Source: an uncultured Lachnospiraceae bacterium (GTDB lineage Bacteria > Bacillota > Clostridia > Lachnospirales > Lachnospiraceae). Taken from it: a DNA stretch of 64,000 bases. The DNA is taken from positions 1-64,000 of the forward strand of contig CANQRR010000012.1 in assembly GCA_947626285.1 (NCBI GenBank), given 5' to 3'. How positions within the stretch are numbered: the stretch's first letter is position 1; the number at the start of each line of letters is the position of its first letter. Position numbers and translations under genes: made by a program. Under the pieces are notes generated by a model. The model ran no database searches and had not been told where the DNA came from. It was given only the letters and a program-made list of their open reading frames with translations. This document shows positions 49,671 through 58,812 of the stretch, piece after piece.

Positions 49671-51029
49671 CTACTGCTTTTCCACTATTTTTCCCAATTT
49701 CCGGTACACCGTGAAATACATCGTCGTGAAGCACGCGACGCCGCCGACCACGTTCGAGATCGGCTCAGCCAGAAAAATGCCCGCCACGCTGTCTGTCATC
49801 AAGCGCGGGAGTAAGACCGTCAGAGGCAATACAATGACCACCTTGCGGAACAGTGAAAAGAAAATCGCCTGCTTCGATTTCCCAAGCGCCGTGAACACAG
49901 ACTGTCCGGAGAACTGAAACAGCATGAAGACAAAGCCCGCGAAATACAGATGCACGGAGCGCACGCCCGCCTCGATCATCTCTGCGTTGTTGGTAAACAG
50001 GGACAGAAACGGCTTCGGAAACAGCACCAGCAAGCCCCACGCGGCGACCGTGTACAGCGCGCCTGTCGCGGACATAAAACGGATGCCCTTTCGTATCCGT
50101 TCATACTGTCTCGCCCCGTAGTTGAAGCCGAGCACCGGCTGCGAGCCCTGCGTGATCCCCATGACCGGCATGCTCAGGATCTCACGGATCGAGTTCAGCA
50201 CCGTCATGATCCCGATGTACAGATCTCCGCCGTAAATACTCAGCATCGCGTTGCACGCGATCTGCGAGACACAGTTCGTCGCCTGCATGATGAAACCGGC
50301 CGTGCCGAGCGTCGTAATGTCTCGCACCAGAGGCCACTCCAGGCGGAAGTATTCCTTTCTCAGCTTCAGTATCGCCTTTTTCCCCATCAAAAATCGCAAA
50401 ACCCAGATCGCGGAGATGATCTGCGCCGCCACCGTCGCGATCGCCGCGCCCTCGATTCCCATGCCGAAGCCGAAGATCAGGATCGGGTCGAGGATCAGAT
50501 TGATCAGCGCGCCCAGAAGCGTCGTCCCCATCGCGATCCGCGGAAAACCCTGAGACGTGATAAAGTTGTTCATCCCGTTTCCCAGCATGAAAAACACCGT
50601 GCCGAGCAGGTAGATCATCAGATAAGTATTCGCGTAGGGATAGGTGGCGTCGCTCGCGCCCAGCATGTACAGGACCGGCCGCTTCAACACATAGCACAGC
50701 GCCATGATCATGAACGATGTGAAGAACAGAAGCGTCGCCGAGTTCCCCATGATCTTCTCCGCCTGCTCCGTCTTCCCGGCGCCCCTCGCGATTGAGCACA
50801 GCGGCGCGCCGCCCATTCCATAGAGGTTCGTAAACGCGTTGATCAGCGACACGATTGGGAAGACAAGGCCGATCCCAGTCAGCGCGAGGCCGTCCGATCC
50901 GGGCAGATGGCCGATGTAGATCCGATCCACGATATTGTAGAGAAGCTGCAGGATCTGCGCGATCATCAGCGGCACCGCCTGCATCATGATGTGTCTGCTC
51001 ACGCTGCCCTGTGAAAAATCATGCTCCAA
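49671..51029 (-). CDS. MATE family efflux transporter (probable TTG start)
   Basis: IAQILQLLYNIVDRIYIGHLPGSDGLALTGIGLVFPIVSLINAFTNLYGMGGAPL. Confidence 0.93.
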   Translation of the reverse strand: MEHDFSQGSVSRHIMMQAVPLMIAQILQLLYNIVDRIYIGHLPGSDGLALTGIGLVFPIVSLINAFTNLYGMGGAPLCSIARGAGKTEQAEKIMGNSATLLFFTSFMIMALCYVLKRPVLYMLGASDATYPYANTYLMIYLLGTVFFMLGNGMNNFITSQGFPRIAMGTTLLGALINLILDPILIFGFGMGIEGAAIATVAAQIISAIWVLRFLMGKKAILKLRKEYFRLEWPLVRDITTLGTAGFIMQATNCVSQIACNAMLSIYGGDLYIGIMTVLNSIREILSMPVMGITQGSQPVLGFNYGARQYERIRKGIRFMSATGALYTVAAWGLLVLFPKPFLSLFTNNAEMIEAGVRSVHLYFAGFVFMLFQFSGQSVFTALGKSKQAIFFSLFRKVVIVLPLTVLLPRLMTDSVAGIFLAEPISNVVGGVACFTTMYFTVYRKLGKIVEKQ

Positions 51030-51042
51030 AAATACCGCCTCC

Positions 51043-51399
51043 TCAGAATCGAAACTTCTTCCACTGGAACCGCTCCATGTCGACATGTCCGTCCTTGAAC
51101 TCCACGCCCTCGGCCTCCAAAAGCGTGATCTGCCGGTTCTCCCCACCGAACGCAAACGCGCGCGACACCTCGCCGAACCGGTTCACCACGCGGTGACAGG
51201 GAATATGCGCCGGATCCGGGTTGACGTGCAGCGCGTAACCGACGACGCGCGAGAGCCTGCGGTTTCCGACAAGCCCCGCGATCTGCCCGTAGGTCGCCAC
51301 GTTCCCGCGCGGGATCTGCCGCACGACGTCGTAAATCGCGTCAAAGGTATTGCCGCTCTTTGGCTCCGGTTTTTTCTCTTCAAATTCTTCCCACTGCAT
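51043..51399 (-). CDS. MGMT family protein (6-O-methylguanine DNA methyltransferase, DNA-binding domain)
   Basis: TFDAIYDVVRQIPRGNVATYGQIAGLVGNRRLSRVVGYALHVNPDPAHIPCHRVVNRFGEVS (PCHR). Confidence 0.93.
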   Translation of the reverse strand: MQWEEFEEKKPEPKSGNTFDAIYDVVRQIPRGNVATYGQIAGLVGNRRLSRVVGYALHVNPDPAHIPCHRVVNRFGEVSRAFAFGGENRQITLLEAEGVEFKDGHVDMERFQWKKFRF

Positions 51400-51543
51400 C
51401 TTTCTGCACTCCCGTTCGTTTCATCCAGACAAACCGATTCATCATCGACTGATCGGATAGATCCATACTCTGTCTCAGATTTCGTTATCATTATATGGTC
51501 GGCCAAAATGATTGTCAAGAAAACCGCACAGCAATGATTTAAC

Positions 51544-51572
51544 TTGACACAGTGAAAAAGCAGGCGTAAACT
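51544..51572 (+). promoter_or_regulatory. Sigma-A promoter for ilvE
   Basis: TTGACA (51544-51549), 17 bp, TAAACT (51567-51572). Confidence 0.6.
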
Positions 51573-51662
51573 ACAGATAATCATTTTGATCGCGGCGTCA
51601 CAAAAGCTGTTTCTCTGGTTGTCGCGATACTCCATATACCAATCAAAGAGGAGGAATCTGCA

Positions 51663-52688
51663 ATGGAAAAGAAAAACATCGACTGGGCAAACCTCGGTTT
51701 CGGCTATGTACAGACCGACAAGAGATTTGTCGCAAACTATAAAGACGGGGCGTGGGACGAGGGCGGCCTCATCTCCGACGCGACCGTGACGATCACTGAG
51801 TGCGCGGGCGTGCTCCAGTACGCGCAGACCTGCTTCGAGGGCATGAAGGCCTACACGACCGAGGACGGACACATCGTGACCTTCCGCCCGGATCTCAACG
51901 CGGAGCGCATGGAGAACTCCTGCAAGCGCCTGGAGATGCCGGTCTACCCGCAGGACAAATTTGTGGACGCGGTCGTTCAGACGGTCGCGGCCAACGAAGC
52001 GTACGTGCCGCCCTACGGCTCCGGCGCCACACTCTATGTTCGTCCGTACATGTTCGGCAGCGACGCCGTCATCGGCGTAAAGCCGTCCAGCGAATACCAG
52101 TTCCGCGTGTTCACGACTCCGGTCGGCCCGTACTTCAAGGGCGGCGTGAAGCCGCTGACTATCCGCGTCTGCGACTACGACCGCGCGGCGCCGCATGGCA
52201 CCGGCCACATCAAGGCAGGCCTGAACTACGCGATGAGCCTCTACGCAATCATGGATGCGCACCGTCAGGGTTACGATGAGAACATGTACCTCGACGCAGC
52301 CACCCGCACGAAGGTCGAGGAGACCGGCGGCGCGAACTTCCTCTTCGTGACGAAGGACAACAAGGTCGTGACGCCAAAGTCGAACAGCATCCTGCCGTCC
52401 ATCACCCGCCGTTCCCTGCTCGTCGTGGCGAAGGAATATCTGGGGCTCGAGGTCGAGGAGCGCGAGGTATTCTTCGACGAGGTCAAGGACTTCGCGGAGT
52501 GCGGCCTGTGCGGCACCGCGGCCGTCATCTCCCCGGTCGGAAAGATCGTCGACCACGGCAAGGAGATCTGCCTGCCGAGCGGAATGACCGAGATGGGTCC
52601 GACCACGAAGAAACTCTACGACACGCTGACCGGCATCCAGATGGGACGCATCGAGGCGCCGAAGGGCTGGATCAAGGTCATCAAATAG
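51663..52688 (+). CDS. ilvE: Branched-chain amino acid aminotransferase
   Basis: 341 aa; LQYAQTCFEGMKAYTTEDG, LYVRPYMFGSD, GLNYAMSLYA, EETGGANFLFV, GTAAVISPVG. Confidence 0.95.
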   Translation: MEKKNIDWANLGFGYVQTDKRFVANYKDGAWDEGGLISDATVTITECAGVLQYAQTCFEGMKAYTTEDGHIVTFRPDLNAERMENSCKRLEMPVYPQDKFVDAVVQTVAANEAYVPPYGSGATLYVRPYMFGSDAVIGVKPSSEYQFRVFTTPVGPYFKGGVKPLTIRVCDYDRAAPHGTGHIKAGLNYAMSLYAIMDAHRQGYDENMYLDAATRTKVEETGGANFLFVTKDNKVVTPKSNSILPSITRRSLLVVAKEYLGLEVEEREVFFDEVKDFAECGLCGTAAVISPVGKIVDHGKEICLPSGMTEMGPTTKKLYDTLTGIQMGRIEAPKGWIKVIK

Positions 52689-52819
52689 GCCCCGCGATTC
52701 AAAAAATATGCGTCTTGCGCCGCAGAGCGCAGGACAGACAAATACCCGGGAAGGACGGTACAACGCCTTTCCGGGTATTTCTTTTGTTTGTCGTCACGAT
52801 ATAAGAATGATCTGCGCCT

Positions 52820-54436
52820 TTACTTTCCCAAAGCCTGCAGCCTCGCCTCGATCGCCCTCCCGCTCTCCTCAAACAAAAGTTCCCTGTTGTAGCGGTAATA
52901 ACGCTCGCACTCGTACTCCTGCAGGAAACGCACGCTGTAAGGATCTCGGTTCAGCTCCGTGACGAAGATGACCATCTCCTGCCCCGCGGAAAACGCTGCC
53001 TCCAGAAAATCAAACACGTGCTCCAACATTGCCCCGGCATCGGCTAGCTCCTGTTCCAGCGTGTCCTGCTCCCCATCGAACCATTCCCGAATGCTGGAAA
53101 ACGCCGTCTCGCCGTCCTGTACGTCCTCCTTTCGCAGTTTCCGCTGATACTGCTCCAACAGCTCCGTCACCCGGCGACGCGTCTGCTCCTCCTGCCTTGT
53201 CAGGAGCTCCGCCGTCTTTCTTCGCTCGGTCTCCGCCTGGAACTTGGCAAGCGCGGCACTTAGAACCCCGTCTGCGTCAAAAGGTTCCGCAACATCTATC
53301 GTTTCGGTGTACATTCTTCCGTCCGCAAGACCTGTTGGCTCTCCATCGTCTGCCTGCAGGTTCACTCCTGTCAACTCACTGTCTCCTTCTCCGGCAAGCA
53401 GCTGTGGTTTCAGTTTCTTCAATTCTTCATACAGCAGCTCCGTCGCCTGCCCCGCACGCATCAGTTCCGCGAAACGGTTCCGGCAACGCCCGAGCAAAAG
53501 CCCGACCACACTCAGCCTCTCGTCAAACGGCGCATGTCCGGCCTTTTTGATCAGAACCGGATCGATTCGTCCCTCCAGCACTTCCTCGAGCTGATAGTCC
53601 ATCTGATATTTGCGGTACAGCTCCAGATAATTCGCGAAATCCTTCGCGATCGTCTCGTGCTGGATGTACTGCACGACCACCTCGCGGTCCATCTCCTTGC
53701 CAAGTTCATCGTAGACCGTGAGCATCTGCGAGAGATCCTCCCAGCCGCGCGGCGTAGCGAATTTCCTGCCGTCCACCGTCGTCTCCATCTTGTAGAAATG
53801 CGCCGTCCGCGTGTTCAGGTAGGAGATCACTGCCGGATGGAGTTGCTGCAGCTGCGCGTACTCCTTCCAGACCGCGAAATCCGGCTCCACCTCGATCTTC
53901 TTGACGCGATCCATCGTCACGACGTCGAACTCGCGCACCGACTTGTTGTACTCCGGCGGATTGCCCGCCGCCACGATGATCCAGCCCTGCGGGATCGCAT
54001 GGCTCCCGAAGGTCTTACACTGCAGAAACTGCAGCATCGCCGGGGCGAGCGTCTCCGACACGCAGTTGATCTCGTCGATAAACAGAATGCCCTCCGAGAG
54101 CCCGGTTTTCTCCATCTTCTCATAGAGCGACGCCACGATCTCGCTCATCGTGTACTCGGTCACCGTGTACTCCCGCCCGCCGAAGCTCTGTTTCGAGACG
54201 AAAGGCAATCCGATCGCGCTCTGCCTTGTGTGGTGCGTAATCGTGTAAGCCACCAGCGCGATCCCGCACTCCTTCGCGATCTGCTCCATGATCTGCGTCT
54301 TGCCGATGCCCGGCGCGCCCAAAAGCAGCACCGGCCGCTGCCGGATCTGCGGGATAACATATTCCCCGTATTCATCCTTCAAAAGATACGCCTCGATCGT
54401 ATCCTTGATCTCCTGTTTCGCTCTCTTAATGTTCAT
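52820..54436 (-). CDS. MoxR-type AAA ATPase
   Basis: VLLLGAPGIGKTQIMEQIAKECG (Walker A), GILFIDEINCV (Walker B), WIIVAAGNPPEYN (sensor 1). Confidence 0.9.
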   Translation of the reverse strand: MNIKRAKQEIKDTIEAYLLKDEYGEYVIPQIRQRPVLLLGAPGIGKTQIMEQIAKECGIALVAYTITHHTRQSAIGLPFVSKQSFGGREYTVTEYTMSEIVASLYEKMEKTGLSEGILFIDEINCVSETLAPAMLQFLQCKTFGSHAIPQGWIIVAAGNPPEYNKSVREFDVVTMDRVKKIEVEPDFAVWKEYAQLQQLHPAVISYLNTRTAHFYKMETTVDGRKFATPRGWEDLSQMLTVYDELGKEMDREVVVQYIQHETIAKDFANYLELYRKYQMDYQLEEVLEGRIDPVLIKKAGHAPFDERLSVVGLLLGRCRNRFAELMRAGQATELLYEELKKLKPQLLAGEGDSELTGVNLQADDGEPTGLADGRMYTETIDVAEPFDADGVLSAALAKFQAETERRKTAELLTRQEEQTRRRVTELLEQYQRKLRKEDVQDGETAFSSIREWFDGEQDTLEQELADAGAMLEHVFDFLEAAFSAGQEMVIFVTELNRDPYSVRFLQEYECERYYRYNRELLFEESGRAIEARLQALGK

Positions 54437-54586
54437 CTCTGCTCTCCACCGCCTACTCTTTTTCAACCCGACATTTCTATCCGGCTTTCATTCGTACAGT
54501 TTTTAGCGACAGACATTCCTGCCCGGCTTTCATCCGTACAGCCGTTTGATGCCAGACATTTTCCAATCTGTTTTCTGTTCTGCCGC

Positions 54587-55951
54587 TCAAATCATTCTGA
54601 TTTCTTCCCGCGTCATCAGTTCCTCTTCCCCGATGATCAGCTTGATCGCCCAGGGCGGCACGTCCACGTCCCGATAATCTTCTTTCATAAACACAAATGC
54701 CGTCTCATAGGGCGGTTTCTTCACCGGAAATATCCCGTATCCGTCCGTGAAATAGATCAGCCCGCGCAGCTTTGTAAAGCAATGCTGCCGCAGCAGCTCC
54801 TGCACCCGCACGAACGCCGGGCGGAAGTCCGTCCCGCCAAAACCTCGCACCGTGAAATGCTCCAGGTAATCCTGCATCTCCTCGCGGCTCGTCACCAGCA
54901 CATCCTCCTGCACCCGGTCGTCGCACTGCAGGATATGCACATGGATCTTGCGGAAAAAGCCCTCCGACTCGCTCAGCACGCTGTAGGTCTCCTCCAGGAA
55001 GCGCCGGATCAGCTCTCCCCTGCACGACATCGACGTGTCCACGACGATTACGAAGTCCTCGACCTTCTGCACTTCCTTTGTCTCCAGCGGCTCGATCAGC
55101 GGCATGTTCCCGTACAGCTCCATGCCGTAATGGTAGAAAATATAGTCGAACGAATCCGGATCGACCTGCATCTCCTCCTTCAGCACAGAAAACTTCCGCA
55201 GGAACTCCCGGTAATCATAACGCCTGCGGTTCGCGGCGCTGAGTTGCTCTTCCAGATTTTTCGTATCTCCTGAAGCTTCCTTTGAGAAGGTCTCCAGCTC
55301 CGTCTGCATCCGGTCGCGGATATCGTCCCACTTCTGTCGCTGCGGATTTGGGCTCTTCTTCTGGTCTTCATTATCCCAATATCGGTGGTCATCCACGAGA
55401 AATTCTCGCTTCCACGCGTCGAGTTGCGCCTGCACCGGGTGCATCCGGCACAAAAAACGGTAAACACGCTCGGCGGTGACGACCGCTCGGCTGCCTTTTT
55501 CTGCCGCCTGTAAACCATCTCCACTTTCCAATACCCGATACAATTCCCGCCTCAGCGAAGACTTCGGCCGATGCACCGCCTTCACGTACAGTCCGTCGAT
55601 CACGTACTCCGTCGCAACATCACAGGCGAGATTCCAGTATTCCCCGTCGCGCTCCCCTCGGTTCCACAGATGGGAGAACAGGCAGTGCACGACGCTGTGC
55701 AGATACTGGCGGTTCACACTCTGCCGTCCCTTCCGGAACAGCGTCACCAGCGCGTCCGGCTGAAAGTACAGAACGCTCCCGTCCGTCCCCGTCCCTGCGA
55801 TCTGTGCGTCCGGCAAAAAAGCGAGCGACGAGAGCGCCACGTCCAGAAAACGCATATTCAGATACAACTCGTTCCGGGCGTTGCGCAGAATGTCCGTCGC
55901 TATCTCAACAAAATCGAGCGTCTGTACGCGCTCCTCATAGATCGGATTCAT
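54587..55951 (-). CDS. VWA-containing, DUF2201-like putative metallopeptidase partner of the MoxR ATPase
   Basis: HSVVHCLFSHLWNR N-terminal motif; MIDAS FVIVVDTSMSCRGE, FGGTDFRPAF, YFTDGYG. Confidence 0.85.
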   Translation of the reverse strand: MNPIYEERVQTLDFVEIATDILRNARNELYLNMRFLDVALSSLAFLPDAQIAGTGTDGSVLYFQPDALVTLFRKGRQSVNRQYLHSVVHCLFSHLWNRGERDGEYWNLACDVATEYVIDGLYVKAVHRPKSSLRRELYRVLESGDGLQAAEKGSRAVVTAERVYRFLCRMHPVQAQLDAWKREFLVDDHRYWDNEDQKKSPNPQRQKWDDIRDRMQTELETFSKEASGDTKNLEEQLSAANRRRYDYREFLRKFSVLKEEMQVDPDSFDYIFYHYGMELYGNMPLIEPLETKEVQKVEDFVIVVDTSMSCRGELIRRFLEETYSVLSESEGFFRKIHVHILQCDDRVQEDVLVTSREEMQDYLEHFTVRGFGGTDFRPAFVRVQELLRQHCFTKLRGLIYFTDGYGIFPVKKPPYETAFVFMKEDYRDVDVPPWAIKLIIGEEELMTREEIRMI

Positions 55952-56089
55952 AGAAGTCCCCATTTTTTCAGGCCACATAATGGATCAAAGCTCTTTTCTG
56001 TACAGCAAAAACCCGCGCTTCTTGCTGTTTTACACAACATTATAGCACGGGCTTTTTCTGAATTCTACTTTTATTTGGGCAGCCGTCCT

Positions 56090-56419
56090 TTACGTCCAGA
56101 TCCGAAGCAGGAACAGGATCAGCAGACCGAGCCCCACGATAAACGCCAGAGCGATGAGCAGCGCAGCTTTCAGCGCGCCGAGCACATACATGCGGCGCTC
56201 CTGCGGGGTCAGCAGATCCGGCTGCTCCCAAGGACGCTCCTCCCTCGCACCGGCCGAATCCTCCGAGAACAAATCCTTAGACTCTCCCTGCCTCGAAAAA
56301 GTGTTCTGTGCGGACCCCGGTCTTCGGAACCGGAACAGGTTCGGACCCTCGACCGCGCTCATATCCGCGATCGTTCGTCCGTCGTCCTCCACGATCTCTC
56401 TATGCAGCTTTACACTCAA
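56090..56419 (-). CDS. Small membrane protein, hypothetical
   Basis: 109 aa with C-terminal TM GALKAALLIALAFIVGLGLLILFLL; same strand as neighbours. Confidence 0.5.
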   Translation of the reverse strand: MSVKLHREIVEDDGRTIADMSAVEGPNLFRFRRPGSAQNTFSRQGESKDLFSEDSAGAREERPWEQPDLLTPQERRMYVLGALKAALLIALAFIVGLGLLILFLLRIWT

Positions 56420-56578
56420 ATCCCTTTCCCTCCTGCTTTCCTCATCACTGCCACCTCACAGGCCCTCCAGCTTTCGGACAATCCAGCTCTCTTTTCCCCA
56501 TCACTGCCGCCTCGCAGACCCTCCGTTCTTCGAACTGTTCGGCTTTTCTCTCTCATCACTGCCATCCCACAGGCTCTC

Positions 56579-57637
56579 TCACTTGTCGTACAGGTGGCAG
56601 ACCACGTAATGTCCCGGCTCCACCTCGCGCTGCACCGGAGCCTCCTCCTTACAGCGCTGCGTGCAGTTCGCGCAGCGGGTGTGGAACTTGCAGCCTGTCG
56701 GCGGATTTGCTGGGGACGGGATCGATCCCTCGAGCACGATACGGTTCATCTTCGCGTTCGGATCCGGAACCGGGATCGCCGAGAACAGCGCCTTCGTGTA
56801 CGGATGCAACGGATTCCGGAAAATATCCTCCGTCCTTCCGTACTCCACGAGATTGCCGAGGTACATGACGCCCACCGTGTCGGAGATATGCTCCACGACC
56901 GACAGGTCGTGCGAGATGAACAGGTAGGTCAGCTTGTACTGCTCCTGCAGCTCCTTTAAAAGGTTGATGATCTGCGCCTGGATCGAGACGTCGAGTGCCG
57001 ACACCGGCTCGTCGCAGACCACGAACTCCGGGTTGAGCGCCAGTGCGCGCGCGATACAGATACGCTGTCTCTGGCCGCCGGAGAACTCGTGCGGGTAGCG
57101 CTCCTTGTGAAACGGCTGCAGGCCGCAGTTGTCCATTACTTTATCAATATAGTCATTGAACTCCGCTTTCGACACCAGATTGTGCTCGCGCACCGCCTCG
57201 CCGATGATCTCGCCGACCGGAAGACGAGGGGAAAGACTCGAGAACGGATCCTGGAAGATGATCTGCATTTTCGTGCGCATCGAGCGCATCTCCTTGTTGG
57301 ACAGATCGTACACTTCCCTGCCGTTAAAGAGCACCTGGCCGCCGGTCTTCTCGCCGGACAAGCGCAGGATCGTCCGCCCCGTCGTCGTCTTGCCGCAGCC
57401 AGACTCGCCCACAAGCCCCATCGTCGTGCCGCGCTTCAGATTGAAGGTGACGCCGTCCACCGCCTTCACCTGTCCGACCGTGCGAGACATCATACCGCCC
57501 TTGATCGGGAAATATTTCTTTAATTCATTCACCATCAGGATATACTGAGGGTCGTAAGTCACGGGCGTATATTCAGCCCTGTCTTTCGGATCGGACCCAG
57601 GGATCTTTTCACCTGCCGCACCATTTTTTCTGCTCAT
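56579..57637 (-). CDS. oppF: Oligopeptide ABC transporter ATPase (OppF-like)
   Basis: [72 protein letters not shown]. Confidence 0.95.
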   Translation of the reverse strand: MSRKNGAAGEKIPGSDPKDRAEYTPVTYDPQYILMVNELKKYFPIKGGMMSRTVGQVKAVDGVTFNLKRGTTMGLVGESGCGKTTTGRTILRLSGEKTGGQVLFNGREVYDLSNKEMRSMRTKMQIIFQDPFSSLSPRLPVGEIIGEAVREHNLVSKAEFNDYIDKVMDNCGLQPFHKERYPHEFSGGQRQRICIARALALNPEFVVCDEPVSALDVSIQAQIINLLKELQEQYKLTYLFISHDLSVVEHISDTVGVMYLGNLVEYGRTEDIFRNPLHPYTKALFSAIPVPDPNAKMNRIVLEGSIPSPANPPTGCKFHTRCANCTQRCKEEAPVQREVEPGHYVVCHLYDK

Positions 57638-58797
57638 GATACGTCCCCTCCTTCCTGATTCTTTATTTCATAATAGCGATAGCAGGACACCTTATGCGTC
57701 GGGGAGATGCTCACCTCGCACGGGTACTCGCCGCCGCACTTCTCCACGCACATCTCGCAGCGGTCCTTGAAATAGCAGTAGTCCGGCATGTTGACCGGAT
57801 TCGGCACCTTGCCCGGAATAGAATACAGCTTATCCACCTGCCTGCCGACCACCGGCTTCGACGCCATCAGCCCAATCGTGTACGGGTGCGCCGGGTGGTA
57901 GAAAATATCTTCCGCCGTGCCCTTCTCCACGATGCGCCCCGCGTACATGACTACCACGTAATCCGCCATCTCCGCGATCACGCCCAGATCGTGCGTGATG
58001 AACATGATCGAGGAATTGATCTTGTCCTTCAGGCTGCGCAGCAGGTCGAGCACCTGCGCCTGTATCGTCACGTCCAGCGCCGTCGTCGGTTCGTCCGCGA
58101 TGATCACCCTCGGATTGCACGCGAGCGCCATCGCGATGCAGACGCGCTGGCGCATACCGCCCGAGAGCTCATGCGGAAACATCTGATAGACGCCCTCGCT
58201 GTTCGCGATGCCGACCATCTCCAGAAGCTCGATCGTGCGCTTCTTCATGTCCTCCCTGCTCTTTCCCTCTCCGTCGTGCAGCTCGATCACCTCGTTGATC
58301 TGATCTCCGATGCGGAACACCGGATTCAGGGAGGTCATCGGCTCCTGAAAGATCATGGATACAAAATTTCCTCTCAGGTGCTGCACCGCCTCATAGGGCA
58401 TCTTCGCCACGTCCACGGCTTTGTCTCCCAGGTTCAGACGGATCTCGCCCTCCACGATCTGGCCCTGCGGCCGCTGCAAAAGCTGCATCAGAGACAGGCT
58501 TGTCACAGACTTGCCGCAGCCGGACTCGCCCACCACGCCGACCGTTTTGCCGATTGGCACCTCGTAGCTTACGCCGTCCACGCTCTTGACCGTGCCCGCG
58601 TCCGTGAAGAAATAGGTGTGCAGGTTATCAAACTCCACCGCGTTGTTCGGATCGTGCATCTTCGTCAGATATTCGCTCTCCGGCACTTTTTTGCGCTTGC
58701 GTTTCTTTTCGAGTTCATTTGTGATCTTGCGGTTTTCGCGTGAGATCCGTCTCGCTTCTTTCCCGGAAAGATATCCTTCCGCTTTTCTCTTCGCCAT
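57634..58797 (-). CDS. oppD: Oligopeptide ABC transporter ATPase (OppD-like)
   Basis: [58 protein letters not shown]; Cys cluster at C-terminus. Confidence 0.95.
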   Translation of the reverse strand: MAKRKAEGYLSGKEARRISRENRKITNELEKKRKRKKVPESEYLTKMHDPNNAVEFDNLHTYFFTDAGTVKSVDGVSYEVPIGKTVGVVGESGCGKSVTSLSLMQLLQRPQGQIVEGEIRLNLGDKAVDVAKMPYEAVQHLRGNFVSMIFQEPMTSLNPVFRIGDQINEVIELHDGEGKSREDMKKRTIELLEMVGIANSEGVYQMFPHELSGGMRQRVCIAMALACNPRVIIADEPTTALDVTIQAQVLDLLRSLKDKINSSIMFITHDLGVIAEMADYVVVMYAGRIVEKGTAEDIFYHPAHPYTIGLMASKPVVGRQVDKLYSIPGKVPNPVNMPDYCYFKDRCEMCVEKCGGEYPCEVSISPTHKVSCYRYYEIKNQEGGDVS

Positions 58798-58812
58798 AAC
58801 GCCGCCTCCCTT

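Noticed and set aside
51400-51662. T-box or riboswitch upstream of ilvE
   Set aside because: No T-box AGGGUGGNACCGCG motif and no specifier stem visible; only a plain sigma-A promoter.
53534-55273. 579-aa plus-strand ORF over the MoxR/VWA genes
   Set aside because: Antisense shadow spanning two convincing minus-strand genes and their spacer.
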